Notes under the pieces: generated by a model
What the model was told of the DNA's origin: nothing
The model's input: only the letters and a program-made list of their open reading frames with translations
Database searches by the model: none
DNA from: Fluoribacter dumoffii NY 23
GTDB lineage: Bacteria; Pseudomonadota; Gammaproteobacteria; Legionellales; Legionellaceae
Direction of reading: 5' to 3'
NCBI RefSeq assembly: GCF_000236165.1
Contig: NZ_CM001373.1
Coordinates: 784,304 to 848,303 of the forward strand
Length of the DNA: 64,000 nt
Shown: in pieces, positions 37,764 through 48,436 of the stretch
Layout: every line of letters begins with the position of its first letter
How positions within the stretch are numbered: the first letter of the stretch is position 1
Position numbers and translations under genes: made by a program

Positions 37764-39212
37764 TTATTCAGTTAAATGTACATGAGTCAATAAAAATTTA
37801 ATCACTGCATATAAAACCAGACAGCATAATGTAGCAATAAACAGTATTCCCAGTTGTTGCGTAAATGCAGCGGCATAGAGAGTTTTTAATACTGCTGTAT
37901 TGGTTTCTCCCGAAGGGATGGCTGTTAAAGAGGCAAGCTTCCCTGACAAAAACCCGCCAATTCCCAGAGACACGAAGAAAATACCCATCAAGGTACTCAC
38001 TTTATTTTTATCCGCCAAAAGAGTAATGGCGGATAAGCCAACAGGGGATAACAGGAGCTCGGCTAATGAAAACATTAAATAAGCCGGGACAATCAAAAGC
38101 GGGGAAAGTAATGCGTTCTTATCAGTAAAATTACTTACTAGAGCGATTACCGCATAAGCCACGGTCGTAATAAAAATTGCAAACAGAAATTTTTTCCCAA
38201 TACTTAAGCCGCGTTCTACCAGATTGAGTTGGGGATTTTTCTTTGCGAGAAAATAACCAATGATTAACATACCAATACTTTGAATGGTCACATAATAAGG
38301 CGGAGGAAATTGAATGCCGCAAAATGTAGGTTCAACAACCCGTGATATAAATAGAGTCAATGACATAAACATTTGAAAATAAAACGACCAGAATACCACT
38401 GATATGATGCACAATAAGCCAATTACCAAAGTCTGTCTTGACTGATTTGCATTTTCTCCGCTGACAGAATACAAAATGTATCCGGCTGAAAATACTACCA
38501 CCAGACCAAAAACAATATTGGCCAATTGCGGAGAATTGAGGATATAAAAAGACAAGGACCACAGGAATAGCATCAAGACTGCCGCAGTAATGATTTTTTT
38601 ATATTGAAAAACAAAAGGGTTATAATCCCTAATGTTGTATTTTCTTATCCCGTAAAAAAATACCACAAAAGCGACCACCATACCCATTGCAGCGCTGATG
38701 AATGAAGCTGCCCAGCCAAAATAATCATTTAGAATGCTGGGAAGTGTAGTTCCTAAAATAATACCGGTGGTAATCCCCATGTAAAAAATGGTAAAACCAC
38801 TTTCCCGACGAGCCGAGCTCATCAGATATTCATTACCCAAAAGCGATGAAATATTAGGTTTTAGTAAGCCAGTACCTACGGCTATTGCGGCAAGGGAGGC
38901 AGTAAGTGCATTTGTGTTATCTACAAGGGAGAGAGTACAATAGCTTAAAAAAAGAACAACGGCTCCAAGTAAGACGGCTCTTTTTTGCCCTATTAATTTG
39001 TCAGCTATCCATCCACCTACTACAGGAGAAAGGTAGGTTAATGCCGTGAATGACCCTACTAAAGCATAAACTTGTTTGTCAGGCCATTTAAAATGTAATG
39101 CCAAATAAAGTGCTAAAAGGGACTGAACTACATAAAAACCATATCGTTCCCACATCTCGGTTGCGAAAAAAATACGAAGGGACTTGGGGTGTTTTTCAGA
39201 GTTGGTGTGCAC
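37764..39212 (-). CDS. Peptide MFS transporter, POT/PTR2 family
   Basis: 482 aa with about 14 hydrophobic helices. EMWERYGFY (residues 19-27) contains the ExxER motif used for proton coupling in POT transporters, and VGGWIADKLIGQKRAVLLGA is the MFS loop 2-3 signature. Members import di- and tripeptides (DtpA/DtpB, Legionella relatives of YjdL). Amino acid and peptide uptake is central to Legionella nutrition. It is divergent from hutU with 250 bases between, in which I see no clear operator. Confidence 0.88.
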   Translation of the reverse strand: MHTNSEKHPKSLRIFFATEMWERYGFYVVQSLLALYLALHFKWPDKQVYALVGSFTALTYLSPVVGGWIADKLIGQKRAVLLGAVVLFLSYCTLSLVDNTNALTASLAAIAVGTGLLKPNISSLLGNEYLMSSARRESGFTIFYMGITTGIILGTTLPSILNDYFGWAASFISAAMGMVVAFVVFFYGIRKYNIRDYNPFVFQYKKIITAAVLMLFLWSLSFYILNSPQLANIVFGLVVVFSAGYILYSVSGENANQSRQTLVIGLLCIISVVFWSFYFQMFMSLTLFISRVVEPTFCGIQFPPPYYVTIQSIGMLIIGYFLAKKNPQLNLVERGLSIGKKFLFAIFITTVAYAVIALVSNFTDKNALLSPLLIVPAYLMFSLAELLLSPVGLSAITLLADKNKVSTLMGIFFVSLGIGGFLSGKLASLTAIPSGETNTAVLKTLYAAAFTQQLGILFIATLCCLVLYAVIKFLLTHVHLTE

Positions 39213-39462
39213 GCGACATCTATACAGTTAATTAACCTAATCCCATTATATCATAAGTACATGAATAATAGTAGACAATATGCTTTCATAATGCTCACGG
39301 TAAGTTCCTGTTTTATAGAGTGTAAGTAGGAAAATAGATAATAGAAAAAGTCTGATACCTTCACAGGGTAGCTTCCAAATTCTCAAGTTGAAATTTGTAT
39401 CTATGCGCTGAAATGGGTCTGGTGTATGATGCTTTTATTTTAGTTCTTATGGAGCATTTTTA

Positions 39463-41127
39463 ATGGAAGAATTCAACTCAAATCGAGTAATTAAAGCCAA
39501 TCAAGGCCCGCAGAAACAAGCCAGAAGTTGGCTTACTGAGGCAGCCCTCCGGATGTTGTGCAACAATCTGGATCCTGAGGTAGCTGAAGACCCGGATTCT
39601 TTAATTGTATATGGCGGTTTAGGAAAGGCGGCACGAAATTGGGACTGCTTCAATAAAATTGTGGAAGTCCTTAAAACCTTAAGTGATCAGCAAACCTTAT
39701 TGATTCAATCTGGAAAGCCCGTTGGCGTTTTTACTACTCATGAAGATGCTCCTCGTGTCCTGATTGCCAATTCGAATTTAGTTCCGCGTTGGGCTACCTG
39801 GGAGCATTTTAATGAATTAGACAAAAAAGGGTTAATGATGTACGGGCAAATGACTGCCGGGAGCTGGATTTACATCGGTTCACAAGGTATTGTCCAGGGA
39901 ACTTACGAAACATTTGTTGCTGCGGCCCGTAAACACTATGCAGGAAATCTTGAAGAGCGCTGGATTTTAACCGGTGGATTAGGCGGTATGGGCGGTGCAC
40001 AAACTTTAGCTGGAACTATGGCGGGGGCTAGCGTTCTGGCGGTTGAATGTGATTTATCCCGGATAGAAAAACGTCTGAAGACCAGATACCTGGATCGCTA
40101 TACATCAAATCTGGAAGAAGCACTAAGCTGGATTGATGAGTCGTGTAAGGAAAAAAATCCAATATCAGTTGCTGTTTTGGGAAATGCTGCTGAAATTTTT
40201 CCTCAGTTGGTTGCAAGAGGAGTGACTCCGGCACTCGTAACGGATCAAACAAGCGCCCATGATCCATTAAACGGTTATCTGCCTGCGGGATGGACTTTGG
40301 AGCAAGCAGCAAAGTTGCGGGAAACTGCACCAGATAAGGTTGTTGCTGCAGCAAAAGAATCTATGGCAACCCAAGTACATGCAATGCTTGAATTCCAAAA
40401 AAGAGGTATTCCTGTTTTTGATTATGGAAATAACATCCGACAAATGGCCTTTGAAGCAGGGGAGAAGGATGCGTTTAAATTCGAAGGGTTTGTACCTGCA
40501 TACATACGCCCTTTGTTTTGCGAGGGAATAGGTCCTTTCCGGTGGGTCGCCTTATCGGGTGATCCGGAAGATATCTATGCTACGGATGAGATGGTAAAAA
40601 AACTCATTCCGGATAACAAGCATTTGCATAATTGGCTTGATATGGCTAAGAAAAAAATCGCATTTCAGGGATTGCCTGCACGGATCTGTTGGGTGGGGCT
40701 CAAAGATCGGGCTCGTTTGGCATTAGCTTTTAATGAAATGGTGCGTACGGGTGCGGTTAAGGCTCCTATAGTTATAGGCCGGGATCATCTGGATTCAGGT
40801 TCCGTTGCAAGCCCTAATCGTGAAACTGAAGGGATGGTGGATGGCAGTGATGCCGTATCTGATTGGCCTTTGCTCAATGCCTTATTAAACTGTGCCAGTG
40901 GTGCTACCTGGGTCAGTATCCATCATGGTGGTGGTGTAGGAATGGGATTTTCCCAACATGCAGGTGTGGTGATTGTTGCCGATGGAACAGAAAAAGCAGC
41001 ACAACGGTTATCACGGGTACTTCATAATGATCCTGCTACAGGGGTGATGCGTCATGCGGATGCCGGGTATGAACTTGCAAAACAATGCGCCAAGGAAAAT
41101 GGTCTTTGGTTGCCTATGGAAGATTAA
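39463..41127 (+). CDS. hutU: Urocanate hydratase
   Basis: 554 aa, the normal length. Second step of histidine degradation: adds water to urocanate to give imidazolone propionate, using tightly bound NAD. The sequence includes the glycine-rich [14 protein letters not shown] dinucleotide site and the ICWVGLKDR and [17 protein letters not shown] blocks. It precedes hutH by 87 bases, which contain AAGGAGG before hutH. hutI and hutG are not in the window. Confidence 0.97.
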   Translation: MEEFNSNRVIKANQGPQKQARSWLTEAALRMLCNNLDPEVAEDPDSLIVYGGLGKAARNWDCFNKIVEVLKTLSDQQTLLIQSGKPVGVFTTHEDAPRVLIANSNLVPRWATWEHFNELDKKGLMMYGQMTAGSWIYIGSQGIVQGTYETFVAAARKHYAGNLEERWILTGGLGGMGGAQTLAGTMAGASVLAVECDLSRIEKRLKTRYLDRYTSNLEEALSWIDESCKEKNPISVAVLGNAAEIFPQLVARGVTPALVTDQTSAHDPLNGYLPAGWTLEQAAKLRETAPDKVVAAAKESMATQVHAMLEFQKRGIPVFDYGNNIRQMAFEAGEKDAFKFEGFVPAYIRPLFCEGIGPFRWVALSGDPEDIYATDEMVKKLIPDNKHLHNWLDMAKKKIAFQGLPARICWVGLKDRARLALAFNEMVRTGAVKAPIVIGRDHLDSGSVASPNRETEGMVDGSDAVSDWPLLNALLNCASGATWVSIHHGGGVGMGFSQHAGVVIVADGTEKAAQRLSRVLHNDPATGVMRHADAGYELAKQCAKENGLWLPMED

Positions 41128-41214
41128 ATTTATAAGTAATTAAAGCCAAAAAGTTGGGGGGTGTTGTAATCCCGTATTGGGTATATTGCCCACATTATTT
41201 TAAGGAGGTAAGTA

Positions 41215-42744
41215 ATGCAAGAATCGTTTATTCTTCAACCAGGTGAGTTGGACTTGCATTCGATTAAGCAAATTTTAGCAAACCAGCTCACATGTGTGCT
41301 TGCTAAAGATGCATATGAACAAATTAATGCATCACATCAGACGGTGCAGAAAATACTTCATGATAAAAAAACGGTATATGGAATTAATACGGGGTTTGGT
41401 TCATTAGCAAATCAGACGATTTCTGAAGAGCATTTGAAACATTTGCAGCGTAATATCGTTCTCTCTCATGCTTGCGGCACAGGGGAATTGCTTTCTGATG
41501 AAATTGTCGGCTTAATTTTGTTATTGAAGATAAATAATCTGGCGCAAGGGTATTCAGGTGTTCGTACGGAACTCATTGAGGCGTTGATATCTTTATATAA
41601 CCATAAAGTTTTTCCTTGTATTCCATCGAAGGGGTCCGTGGGCGCCTCTGGGGATTTGGCACCTCTAGCTCATATGTCTTTACCTTTACTGGGTGTAGGC
41701 GAAGTACGCTTTCAAGGTAAAATGATCTCGGCTGTGGAGGGCCTTGAAATTGCAGGCCTAAAACCCATTGAATTGGAAGCAAAAGAAGGTTTGGCACTTC
41801 TAAACGGGTTACAAGTATCTACTGCGATTGCTTTAAATGCTCTATTTACTGCTGAATGTTTATTTGAAACAGCTCTTATCACTGGTGCCTTATCGGTTGA
41901 TGCAGCAAATGGGAGTGATGTTCCATTTGATAAAAGGATTCAACAGGCACGGGGTTATGAAGCTCAGGAAATTGTTGCGGCATGCTATCGTGAATTATTA
42001 GCCGGAAGTGAGATTCGAGCTTCACATCTTCACTGCTCAAGGGTACAAGATCCTTATTCTTTAAGATGTCAACCTCAAATTATGGGTGCCATCTTGCATC
42101 AAATTCGTTTTGTAAGGGAGACATTACAAGTAGAAGTTAATGCTATTTCTGATAATCCCCTTGTGTTTAGTGAACAGGAACAAATCCTTTCCGGGGGCAA
42201 TTTCCACGGGGAAATTGTTGCCATGGCAGCGGATAACCTTGCTTTGGCAATCGCTGAAATCGGCTCAAGCTCCGAACGGCGCATTGCTTTGTTAATTGAT
42301 AAAAATTTTAGCAGCTTACCCGCTTTTTTAATCAAGGAAAGTGGATTAAACTCTGGATTTATGATTGCGCACGTCACTGCTGCTGCTTGTGCCAGTGAAA
42401 ATAAAGCCCTGGCTCATCCTCACTCTGTAGACAGTCTCCCAACCTCTGCTAACCAGGAGGATCATGTGTCTATGGCCACAAGTGCTGCACGAAGATTGCA
42501 TGATATGAATGATAATACAGCAACTATATTGGCTATTGAACTGTTGGCTGCGGGCCAGGGAATAGAATTTCATAAACCTTTAAAATCATCGTTACGATTG
42601 GAAGAGGTTCATAATCGATTACGATCTTATGTCGCACCTTATGATGCAGATCGTTTTTTTGCCCCGGATATAGCCGCAGTCAAAAATAAAATATTAGCTG
42701 AGGAGTTTGCTACTCCATTTTTCCATTTGTGGGATAAAAAATAG
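41215..42744 (+). CDS. hutH: Histidine ammonia-lyase
   Basis: 509 aa. Converts histidine to urocanate and ammonia. The MIO prosthetic group forms from Ala144-Ser145-Gly146 in [24 protein letters not shown] near residue 55 carries the catalytic Tyr. Strong AAGGAGG ribosome binding site. Downstream genes rnhA and dnaQ follow within nine and three bases, so they may share the transcript. Confidence 0.97.
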   Translation: MQESFILQPGELDLHSIKQILANQLTCVLAKDAYEQINASHQTVQKILHDKKTVYGINTGFGSLANQTISEEHLKHLQRNIVLSHACGTGELLSDEIVGLILLLKINNLAQGYSGVRTELIEALISLYNHKVFPCIPSKGSVGASGDLAPLAHMSLPLLGVGEVRFQGKMISAVEGLEIAGLKPIELEAKEGLALLNGLQVSTAIALNALFTAECLFETALITGALSVDAANGSDVPFDKRIQQARGYEAQEIVAACYRELLAGSEIRASHLHCSRVQDPYSLRCQPQIMGAILHQIRFVRETLQVEVNAISDNPLVFSEQEQILSGGNFHGEIVAMAADNLALAIAEIGSSSERRIALLIDKNFSSLPAFLIKESGLNSGFMIAHVTAAACASENKALAHPHSVDSLPTSANQEDHVSMATSAARRLHDMNDNTATILAIELLAAGQGIEFHKPLKSSLRLEEVHNRLRSYVAPYDADRFFAPDIAAVKNKILAEEFATPFFHLWDKK

Positions 42745-42752
42745 GATTTAAT

Positions 42753-43187
42753 GTGACTATTGAAATTTATACCGATGGTGCCTGTAAAGGAAACCCAGGA
42801 CCGGGAGGGTGGGGAGTATTGCTTCGTTACAAGGGACAGGAAAAAACTTTATACGGTGGAGAAACACATACTACGAATAATCGGATGGAACTTATGGCTG
42901 CTATTAAAGGTCTGGAGGCCTTAAAGCGGCCATGTACTGTTGATTTGTATACTGATTCTCAGTACCTGAGACAAGGTATGACGGAATGGTTAGCGAATTG
43001 GAAATCAAATGGTTGGCGTAATTCCAAAAAGGAACCTGTCAAAAATGCCGATCTTTGGAAATTGCTGGATGAACTGGCTTCACGTCACCAAATAAAATGG
43101 CACTGGGTAAAAGGGCATTCAGGTCATATAGAAAATGATCGGGTTGATGCTTTGGCGAATCAGGCTATAGAAGAACTAAGTGAGTAA
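42753..43187 (+). CDS. rnhA: Ribonuclease HI
   Basis: 144 aa. Cleaves RNA in RNA-DNA hybrids. Catalytic Asp10 in [12 protein letters not shown], Glu in [10 protein letters not shown], Asp in DLYTDSQYL and the C-terminal [17 protein letters not shown] with His and Asp complete the DEDD site. It starts with GTG (42753). Nine bases after hutH and three before dnaQ. Confidence 0.96.
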   Translation: MTIEIYTDGACKGNPGPGGWGVLLRYKGQEKTLYGGETHTTNNRMELMAAIKGLEALKRPCTVDLYTDSQYLRQGMTEWLANWKSNGWRNSKKEPVKNADLWKLLDELASRHQIKWHWVKGHSGHIENDRVDALANQAIEELSE

Positions 43188-43190
43188 ATA

Positions 43191-43892
43191 ATGCGTCAGA
43201 TTGTTTTGGATACTGAAACCACGGGAATAGGGCACGAGCAAGGGCATCGTGTTATTGAAATTGGTTGTGTGGAATTATTTGATAGAAAATTAACAGGGAA
43301 ACATTTTCATGTATACCTTAATCCCCAGCGTCAAGTTGATGAGGGGGCTTTTCGCGTCCATGGGATTAGTAATGAATTCCTACAAGACAAGCCGTTATTT
43401 GCAGAAAAAGCCGAGGAGTTTTGGCAATTTATTGTAGGCGCTGAACTAATAATTCACAACGCTCCCTTTGACGTAGGTTTTCTAAACTCCGAACTCAAAC
43501 TGATTCAATGGAATAAGAAACTGGAGGAGTATTGTTCTATTATTGATACCTTGGTATTGGCACGCGATAAATATCCTGGTCAACGGAACAGCCTGGATGC
43601 TTTATGTAAACGATTTGGAATAGATCACTTTAATCGAGAACTGCATGGCGCTTTACTCGATGCCGAGATTCTTGCCTATGTTTATCTGGCGATGACAGGC
43701 GGTCAATCCAGTCTCTTCTCCGAAGTTGAAGAAACATCCATTCATGCCAAAGTTAAAAATCAGGAAGTTACAGCCCTATGTTTGGCGAATCCTGTTGTTT
43801 TACAAGCTGATAATGGTGAACTTGAATCACATCATGCTTTTATTGAATTTTTAAGTAAGAAATCAGGGGTGAATCATTGGGAGGGTAGTTAA
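43191..43892 (+). CDS. dnaQ: DNA polymerase III epsilon subunit (3'-5' proofreading exonuclease)
   Basis: 233 aa. QIVLDTETTGIG is Exo I (Asp-Glu), IIHNAPFDVGFLN Exo II, and HGALLDAEILAYVY Exo III (HxxxxD), so all the DEDDh exonuclease residues are present. The C-terminal tail is about 60 residues and is expected to bind the polymerase alpha subunit; its sequence is Glu/Ser-rich and ends HWEGS. Adjacent to rnhA, a common gammaproteobacterial pairing. Confidence 0.95.
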   Translation: MRQIVLDTETTGIGHEQGHRVIEIGCVELFDRKLTGKHFHVYLNPQRQVDEGAFRVHGISNEFLQDKPLFAEKAEEFWQFIVGAELIIHNAPFDVGFLNSELKLIQWNKKLEEYCSIIDTLVLARDKYPGQRNSLDALCKRFGIDHFNRELHGALLDAEILAYVYLAMTGGQSSLFSEVEETSIHAKVKNQEVTALCLANPVVLQADNGELESHHAFIEFLSKKSGVNHWEGS

Positions 43893-43921
43893 TTCCACCT
43901 GATTTTTTAACCACACAGGTT

Positions 43922-43952
43922 ACCATCACCAAAGACAGCTTTTAGTGATGGT
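43922..43952 (+). terminator. Possible hairpin after dnaQ
   Basis: ACCATCAC (43922-43929) pairs with GTGATGGT (43945-43952) around a 15-base loop, about 30 bases after the stop. Confidence 0.35.
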
Positions 43953-43998
43953 GTCTTGCTTGTGTGATATCAATACCTCCTCGCTTTACTGATTTCAA

Positions 43999-44403
43999 TC
44001 AGCTTTGAGGAATGAGATATTTGATGGCAAAATCCTTACCAATACATTCCCCTAGGGATTTTCCCCAAACTGCAGCACTGTCATTATCGATTTTATCGGG
44101 AATACTGCCATACAGCTGTTGTTGGCATTTACTGATACTGTCCGGAATTTTAGCCACACATTGTTCATAGTTCATTTTAATGTCATCAAGACGTTTTTTT
44201 AACTGGGGATCATTTTCAAATCCCTTGCAAATAAGATCGGGCAATAAAGGTGTAACTGCTTTTAACCACTGCTCTTTAGATACAACTAAGGCATTATCGG
44301 TGGATGCACCAGTACTCGTGGATTTTTCCTCAGCATTCGCTTCAAAAGAAATCAGTACACACCCCAAAAAAATGTAGACAGCTGTATGCAAATATTTAGT
44401 CAT
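43999..44403 (-). CDS. Small secreted Cys-containing hypothetical protein
   Basis: 134 aa. A signal peptide ends at about residue 24 (EANAEEK). The mature protein is helical with four Cys (LICKGF, YEQCVAKI, SKCQQQ, GECIGK) whose spacing suggests two disulfides, and a Ser/Thr-rich stretch just after the cleavage site. Location in periplasm or outside is predicted. No family recognised. Convergent with dnaQ and divergent from the L,D-transpeptidase at 44537. Confidence 0.7.
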   Translation of the reverse strand: MTKYLHTAVYIFLGCVLISFEANAEEKSTSTGASTDNALVVSKEQWLKAVTPLLPDLICKGFENDPQLKKRLDDIKMNYEQCVAKIPDSISKCQQQLYGSIPDKIDNDSAAVWGKSLGECIGKDFAIKYLIPQS

Positions 44404-44536
44404 GATTGAATACCTTTTAGCATCATTCCATTAAATAGTAGAACAAATAAGTTCATTCTGCCTAAAGGAAATTTGTTTTGGTTAAAAAATAATCTAAAAT
44501 AAAGATGAAGAAGGAATAAACTATTAGGAATTTATT

Positions 44537-45010
44537 ATGGAAAAACAATGTTCTACCGTATCACAATCAGCTTGTTTTCTCTTTATTTTATTTTTCATTT
44601 TTCTTTTTTGTTCTTCCTCCGCATTTGCCAACACCTTTGTGTTCAATCCCAAAACTCTTACATGGAAAGCTATTGATTCAAATGGAAAAATAGTTCGTAT
44701 CGGCAAGGGATCGGGAGGCAGGAAATACTGTCCCGACATTCATAGAGGATGTAAAACACCCATTGGGGTTTTTACGGTATGGAGTAAGGGGGGGCCAGGG
44801 TGTGTTTCCAGCCGATATCCAATAGGTCGTGGTGGTTCACCTATGCCTTATTGTATGTTCTTTACAAAATATTATGCGATACATGGTTCTTATGAAGTAC
44901 CAAATTATAATGCAAGTCATGGTTGTATTCGATTACATCCCAGCGATGCTAAATGGCTAAGTAAGAATTTTATAAAGATAGGAACCAAGGTTATTGTGAA
45001 GCCTTACTAA
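44537..45010 (+). CDS. L,D-transpeptidase (YkuD) family protein, secreted
   Basis: 157 aa. A hydrophobic segment (about 12-33) ends SAFAN, giving a cleavable signal peptide. The YkuD catalytic motif is present: YAIHGSYEVP and NASHGCIRLHP. It resembles the lipoprotein at 29670 over its whole length (YCPDIHRGC, MPYCM, EVPNYNASHGC), including extra Cys at the same places. It lacks a lipobox, so it should be free in the periplasm or exported. A GGAA site lies about ten bases before the ATG. Confidence 0.85.
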   Translation: MEKQCSTVSQSACFLFILFFIFLFCSSSAFANTFVFNPKTLTWKAIDSNGKIVRIGKGSGGRKYCPDIHRGCKTPIGVFTVWSKGGPGCVSSRYPIGRGGSPMPYCMFFTKYYAIHGSYEVPNYNASHGCIRLHPSDAKWLSKNFIKIGTKVIVKPY

Positions 45011-45022
45011 TTACCTGGAAGA

Positions 45023-45063
45023 GGTGCAGCGAAGCTAGAATAAAATTTCAGCTTCGTTACACC
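45023..45063. terminator. Bidirectional hairpin between the L,D-transpeptidase and erpA
   Basis: GGTG (45023-45026) and GCGAAGCT (45029-45036) pair with CACC (45060-45063) and AGCTTCGT (45050-45057) with a small internal bulge and a loop of about 13 bases containing AAAA/TTT. It is placed between convergent genes. Confidence 0.55.
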
Positions 45064-45073
45064 CGCAGTGTTT

Positions 45074-45463
45074 TTAATAATCATCCTCATCAATGCTGAA
45101 TGATGAGCCACATCCACAAGTCGTTTTCGCATTGGGATTACGAATCACAAATTGCTCGCCTTGTATGCCTTGTATGTAATCAATTTCAGCATCATGGAGG
45201 TATGGATAACTCATTGAATCAACGAGTAGTTTTACAGTAGAAACGCCATCTGAACAGTGTTGGACAACTACAGTGTCATCTTCATGGATTTCTTCATCAA
45301 AACTAAATCCATACTGAAATCCAGAGCAGCCTCCGCCTGTAATTGAGACGCGTAGATTTAAGTTCAAATTGTCCTCTTCCCTGATAAGTTCAGCCACTTT
45401 GTCTGCTGCGCTGACAGAAAAGTGGATGTCGCTGGTGGTAGGGGATATATTAATAGCAGCCAT
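45074..45463 (-). CDS. erpA: Iron-sulfur cluster insertion protein ErpA
   Basis: 129 aa. A-type carrier that delivers [4Fe-4S] clusters to targets such as IspG/IspH. Conserved Cys: [10 protein letters not shown] and the C-terminal [10 protein letters not shown] pair, which together bind the cluster. [16 protein letters not shown] and VDSMSYPYL are typical. AACTCC (GGAGTT on its strand) precedes the ATG. It ends 35 bases after... the mnmA stop in the opposite reading sense: both are on the minus strand, with erpA downstream of mnmA. Confidence 0.93.
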   Translation of the reverse strand: MAAINISPTTSDIHFSVSAADKVAELIREEDNLNLNLRVSITGGGCSGFQYGFSFDEEIHEDDTVVVQHCSDGVSTVKLLVDSMSYPYLHDAEIDYIQGIQGEQFVIRNPNAKTTCGCGSSFSIDEDDY

Positions 45464-45498
45464 TTTAACTCCGGTTGTATCCTGTAAGTATAACTTAA

Positions 45499-46584
45499 TT
45501 ATCGAATAATGTGTTCAATTGTAGCACCACCCAGACATTGGTTTTTATCATAAAAAACCACATACTGTCCCGGCGTAACCGCTCTTTGCGGATTTGAAAA
45601 CATGACGTAATGCTGTTGCTCATTTTGAGGGGAAATGATACAGCCTTGTTCTGCCTGACGGTATCGCGTTTTGGCATAACACGTTAGTGGCAAACTATCC
45701 TGGCAATCAGCGAGCCAATGAATGGGACCACAAATGAGTCCTTGTGCATAAAGCATGGGATGCTGGCTGCCTTGAGCTACATACAAGGTATTCGTAGCAA
45801 CTTCTTTATCCACCACATACCAGGGATCATCAGTAGAGTGTTGCAGGCCCCCAATTCCTAAACCCTGTCTTTGCCCCAAAGTATAAAACATTAATCCATC
45901 GTGTTGACCCAGAACTTTCCCGTCAGTACTTTTTATCGCTCCTGGTCGAGCTAGAATAAATTCTTGCAAAAAGGATTTAAAACGTTTTTCACCAATAAAA
46001 CAAATGCCTGTTGAGTCCTTTTTAGCCTGGGTAACCAAGCCAAGTTTGCTGGCAAATTCCCTTACCTCGGGTTTAGTATAATCACCAATCGGAAACAAGG
46101 TCTTGGCCAAAGCTTTAGGTTCTACGGCATGCAAAAAATAGGTTTGATCTTTATCACGGTCTTTTGCTTTATACAATAGTCCGACATCGCCCTTAATTTT
46201 ATTTTTGGCGTAATGCCCTGTCGCTATGTAATCTGCCCCAAGAGTTAAAGCATGATTTAAAAAAGCATTAAATTTGATTTCCTTATTACACAACACATCA
46301 GGGTTGGGTGTTCTTCCTTGTTCATATTCATTTAAAAAGTGAGTGAAAACCCGTTGCCAATATTCTTCTGAAAAATTAACCGTATGAAGGGGGATGCGCA
46401 ATTGATTACATACGGCTTGGGCATCTGCGAGATCCTGGGCTGCAGGACAAAACCCATCTTTATCATCCTGCTCCCAATTCTTCATAAACAAGCCTTCAAC
46501 CTGATAGCCTGCTTCTTGCAGTAACCATGCAGCAACCGAGGAATCAACACCGCCAGACATTCCAACTATAACTTTAGCTTTCAT
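45499..46584 (-). CDS. mnmA: tRNA-specific 2-thiouridylase MnmA
   Basis: 361 aa. Thiolates U34 of tRNA-Lys, -Glu and -Gln. The PP-loop ATPase motif [14 protein letters not shown] is at the N-terminus; Cys in [11 protein letters not shown] (about residue 104) and [12 protein letters not shown] (about 200) are the catalytic pair; [11 protein letters not shown] follows. Shares the strand with erpA, 35 bases upstream of it. Confidence 0.96.
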   Translation of the reverse strand: MKAKVIVGMSGGVDSSVAAWLLQEAGYQVEGLFMKNWEQDDKDGFCPAAQDLADAQAVCNQLRIPLHTVNFSEEYWQRVFTHFLNEYEQGRTPNPDVLCNKEIKFNAFLNHALTLGADYIATGHYAKNKIKGDVGLLYKAKDRDKDQTYFLHAVEPKALAKTLFPIGDYTKPEVREFASKLGLVTQAKKDSTGICFIGEKRFKSFLQEFILARPGAIKSTDGKVLGQHDGLMFYTLGQRQGLGIGGLQHSTDDPWYVVDKEVATNTLYVAQGSQHPMLYAQGLICGPIHWLADCQDSLPLTCYAKTRYRQAEQGCIISPQNEQQHYVMFSNPQRAVTPGQYVVFYDKNQCLGGATIEHIIR

Positions 46585-46716
46585 AAAATTGAGATACCGC
46601 TTAATATTCTATTTTTTTCGAATCAACAGCTTCAATCATGGGAAAAATACAGCTTCCTAGGCTATTGTTCTAAAATAGTGAACTATTTAAATATAACTCT
46701 TTAGGATACGACAATA

Positions 46717-47145
46717 ATGCTGCACTTACAAGAAATGGTTAAACAAGGTCAACAAACGAAGACTGTGATACTCACTGACCGTTTGCCAAATTTTATTACT
46801 GCCTCATGTCCGCTTGAAGTAAGCTACCATGTTGAAGCGAAAGAGGATTTTTACCTTATTCATCTTCATGTTAAAGGGGAGCTGCCGATTCAGTGCCAGC
46901 GTTGTCTGGACGAATTTAAATTTCCATATGATAATATTACGGTAGTTGCTGTATGTCGTAATGATGAAAGGGCAGAGCAGATACTCGAACATTATGAATG
47001 TATTGTTTCTCAAAATCTGCAAGTTAGTTTGGAAGATATACTTATTGATGAATTACATCTCTACGCGCCACAGTTTCATCCTGAAATTAATGATTGCAGC
47101 AGTGAAATAAATCAAATTTTAACGGGAAAAAATGAATTTTATTGA
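46717..47145 (+). CDS. yceD: YceD family protein (DUF177)
   Basis: 142 aa. VKGELPIQCQRCLDEFKFP carries the conserved C-x-x-C of this family and the C-terminal DILIDELHLYAPQFHPE the conserved acidic segment. It is a 50S assembly/23S rRNA accumulation factor in E. coli (YceD) and almost always sits before rpmF. Its stop lies 63 bases before the rpmF start. Confidence 0.9.
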   Translation: MLHLQEMVKQGQQTKTVILTDRLPNFITASCPLEVSYHVEAKEDFYLIHLHVKGELPIQCQRCLDEFKFPYDNITVVAVCRNDERAEQILEHYECIVSQNLQVSLEDILIDELHLYAPQFHPEINDCSSEINQILTGKNEFY

Positions 47146-47208
47146 AATTTTATCTAATTAACACTAATATTCCCGCTTTATGAATGCAATTTGTTTAGGA
47201 GTAATACA

Positions 47209-47403
47209 ATGGCCGTACAACAAAATAAGAAATCACGCTCACGTCGTGATATGCGTCGCTCACACGATGCTTTAACTAAGCCAACACTTTCTGTAGATTC
47301 AACTACCGGTGAAACTCATCGTCGTCATCATATGACTGAAGATGGTTATTATCGTGGTAGAAAAGTTATTGACACTGATAACGTTTACGAAGAAAAAGAG
47401 TAA
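47209..47403 (+). CDS. rpmF: 50S ribosomal protein L32
   Basis: 64 aa from ATG 47209, preceded by [30 protein letters not shown] is the universal L32 start. It is a Cys-free form: no C-x-x-C zinc ribbon is present, as in many gammaproteobacterial L32 proteins. Begins the fatty-acid operon; plsX starts five bases after its stop. Confidence 0.96.
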   Translation: MAVQQNKKSRSRRDMRRSHDALTKPTLSVDSTTGETHRRHHMTEDGYYRGRKVIDTDNVYEEKE

Positions 47404-47407
47404 TTTC

Positions 47408-48436
47408 TTGAAAAATATCACCATTGCAATTGATGCGATGGGTGGGGATCATGGTTTAAATGTTGTGGTTCCTGCCTGTATTCGCGCAGCAAATAACAAT
47501 CCGGATTTGAAGCTTATACTTGTTGGAGTTCATGACAAAATTCATGCTTTGTTGAAAAAACACGGTATGGCTTCTTCAAATCAGTTCTCCATAGTCCATG
47601 CTTCCGAAGTCGTGGCTATGGATGAATTGCCGTCCCATGCATTACGAAACAAAAAAGATTCCTCCATGCGTGTGGCCATTAACTTGGTGAAGGAAGGAAT
47701 GGCCCAGGCTTGTGTTAGTGCCGGAAATACCGGGGCTCTTATGGCTACAGCACGTTTTGTCTTAAAAACCCTACCAGGGATTGACAGACCTGCGATAGTT
47801 TCTGAATTACCTACTATGCGCGGCAGGACATGGGTCATCGATTTGGGTGCTAATGTCGATTCTTGTGCAGAACATTTATTTCAGTTTGCGGTGATGGGAT
47901 CTGCTTTGGTGCAGGCAGTGGCAAATAAACCCAAACCCAAAATCGCCTTATTGAATATCGGCGTGGAAGAAATGAAGGGAAATGATCAGGTGAAGCGTAC
48001 GGCGCATATGCTTGCTGAATGTGAAGTAATGAATTATGTCGGATATGTAGAAGGTGATCATTTTTATACCGGAGAAGTTGACCTTGTAGTTTGTGATGGT
48101 TTCGTAGGTAATGTAGCCTTGAAAGCAAGTGAAGGCCTTGCAAAGTTTTTTGTAAGTTTGCTTATGGAGTCCTTTAATAGAAATTGGTATACCAAGCTTT
48201 CTGCTTTAATTGCCCGCCCAGCGTTAAAGCATCTGAAAAAACGCTTTGATCCTTCTCGTTATAATGGCGCAAGCATGTTGGGATTAAATGGCATCGTTGT
48301 TAAAAGTCATGGTGGTGCCAATGAATTGGGATTTCAACATGCAATTGAACAAGCAGTTATCGAAGTTCAAAATAATGTAGTGGATTTAGTGCGTGCCCAA
48401 ATAAATGATTTTATAAATCAGGGATTGTTGTTATGA
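47408..48436 (+). CDS. plsX: Phosphate acyltransferase PlsX
   Basis: 342 aa from TTG 47408. The conserved start [16 protein letters not shown] follows directly, and AAGAG lies ten bases upstream; a longer frame (47342) would overlap rpmF and add an unrelated N-terminus. PlsX makes acyl-phosphate from acyl-ACP for phospholipid synthesis at the membrane. Motifs: [10 protein letters not shown] and [14 protein letters not shown]. It overlaps fabH by four bases. Confidence 0.93.
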   Translation: MKNITIAIDAMGGDHGLNVVVPACIRAANNNPDLKLILVGVHDKIHALLKKHGMASSNQFSIVHASEVVAMDELPSHALRNKKDSSMRVAINLVKEGMAQACVSAGNTGALMATARFVLKTLPGIDRPAIVSELPTMRGRTWVIDLGANVDSCAEHLFQFAVMGSALVQAVANKPKPKIALLNIGVEEMKGNDQVKRTAHMLAECEVMNYVGYVEGDHFYTGEVDLVVCDGFVGNVALKASEGLAKFFVSLLMESFNRNWYTKLSALIARPALKHLKKRFDPSRYNGASMLGLNGIVVKSHGGANELGFQHAIEQAVIEVQNNVVDLVRAQINDFINQGLLL

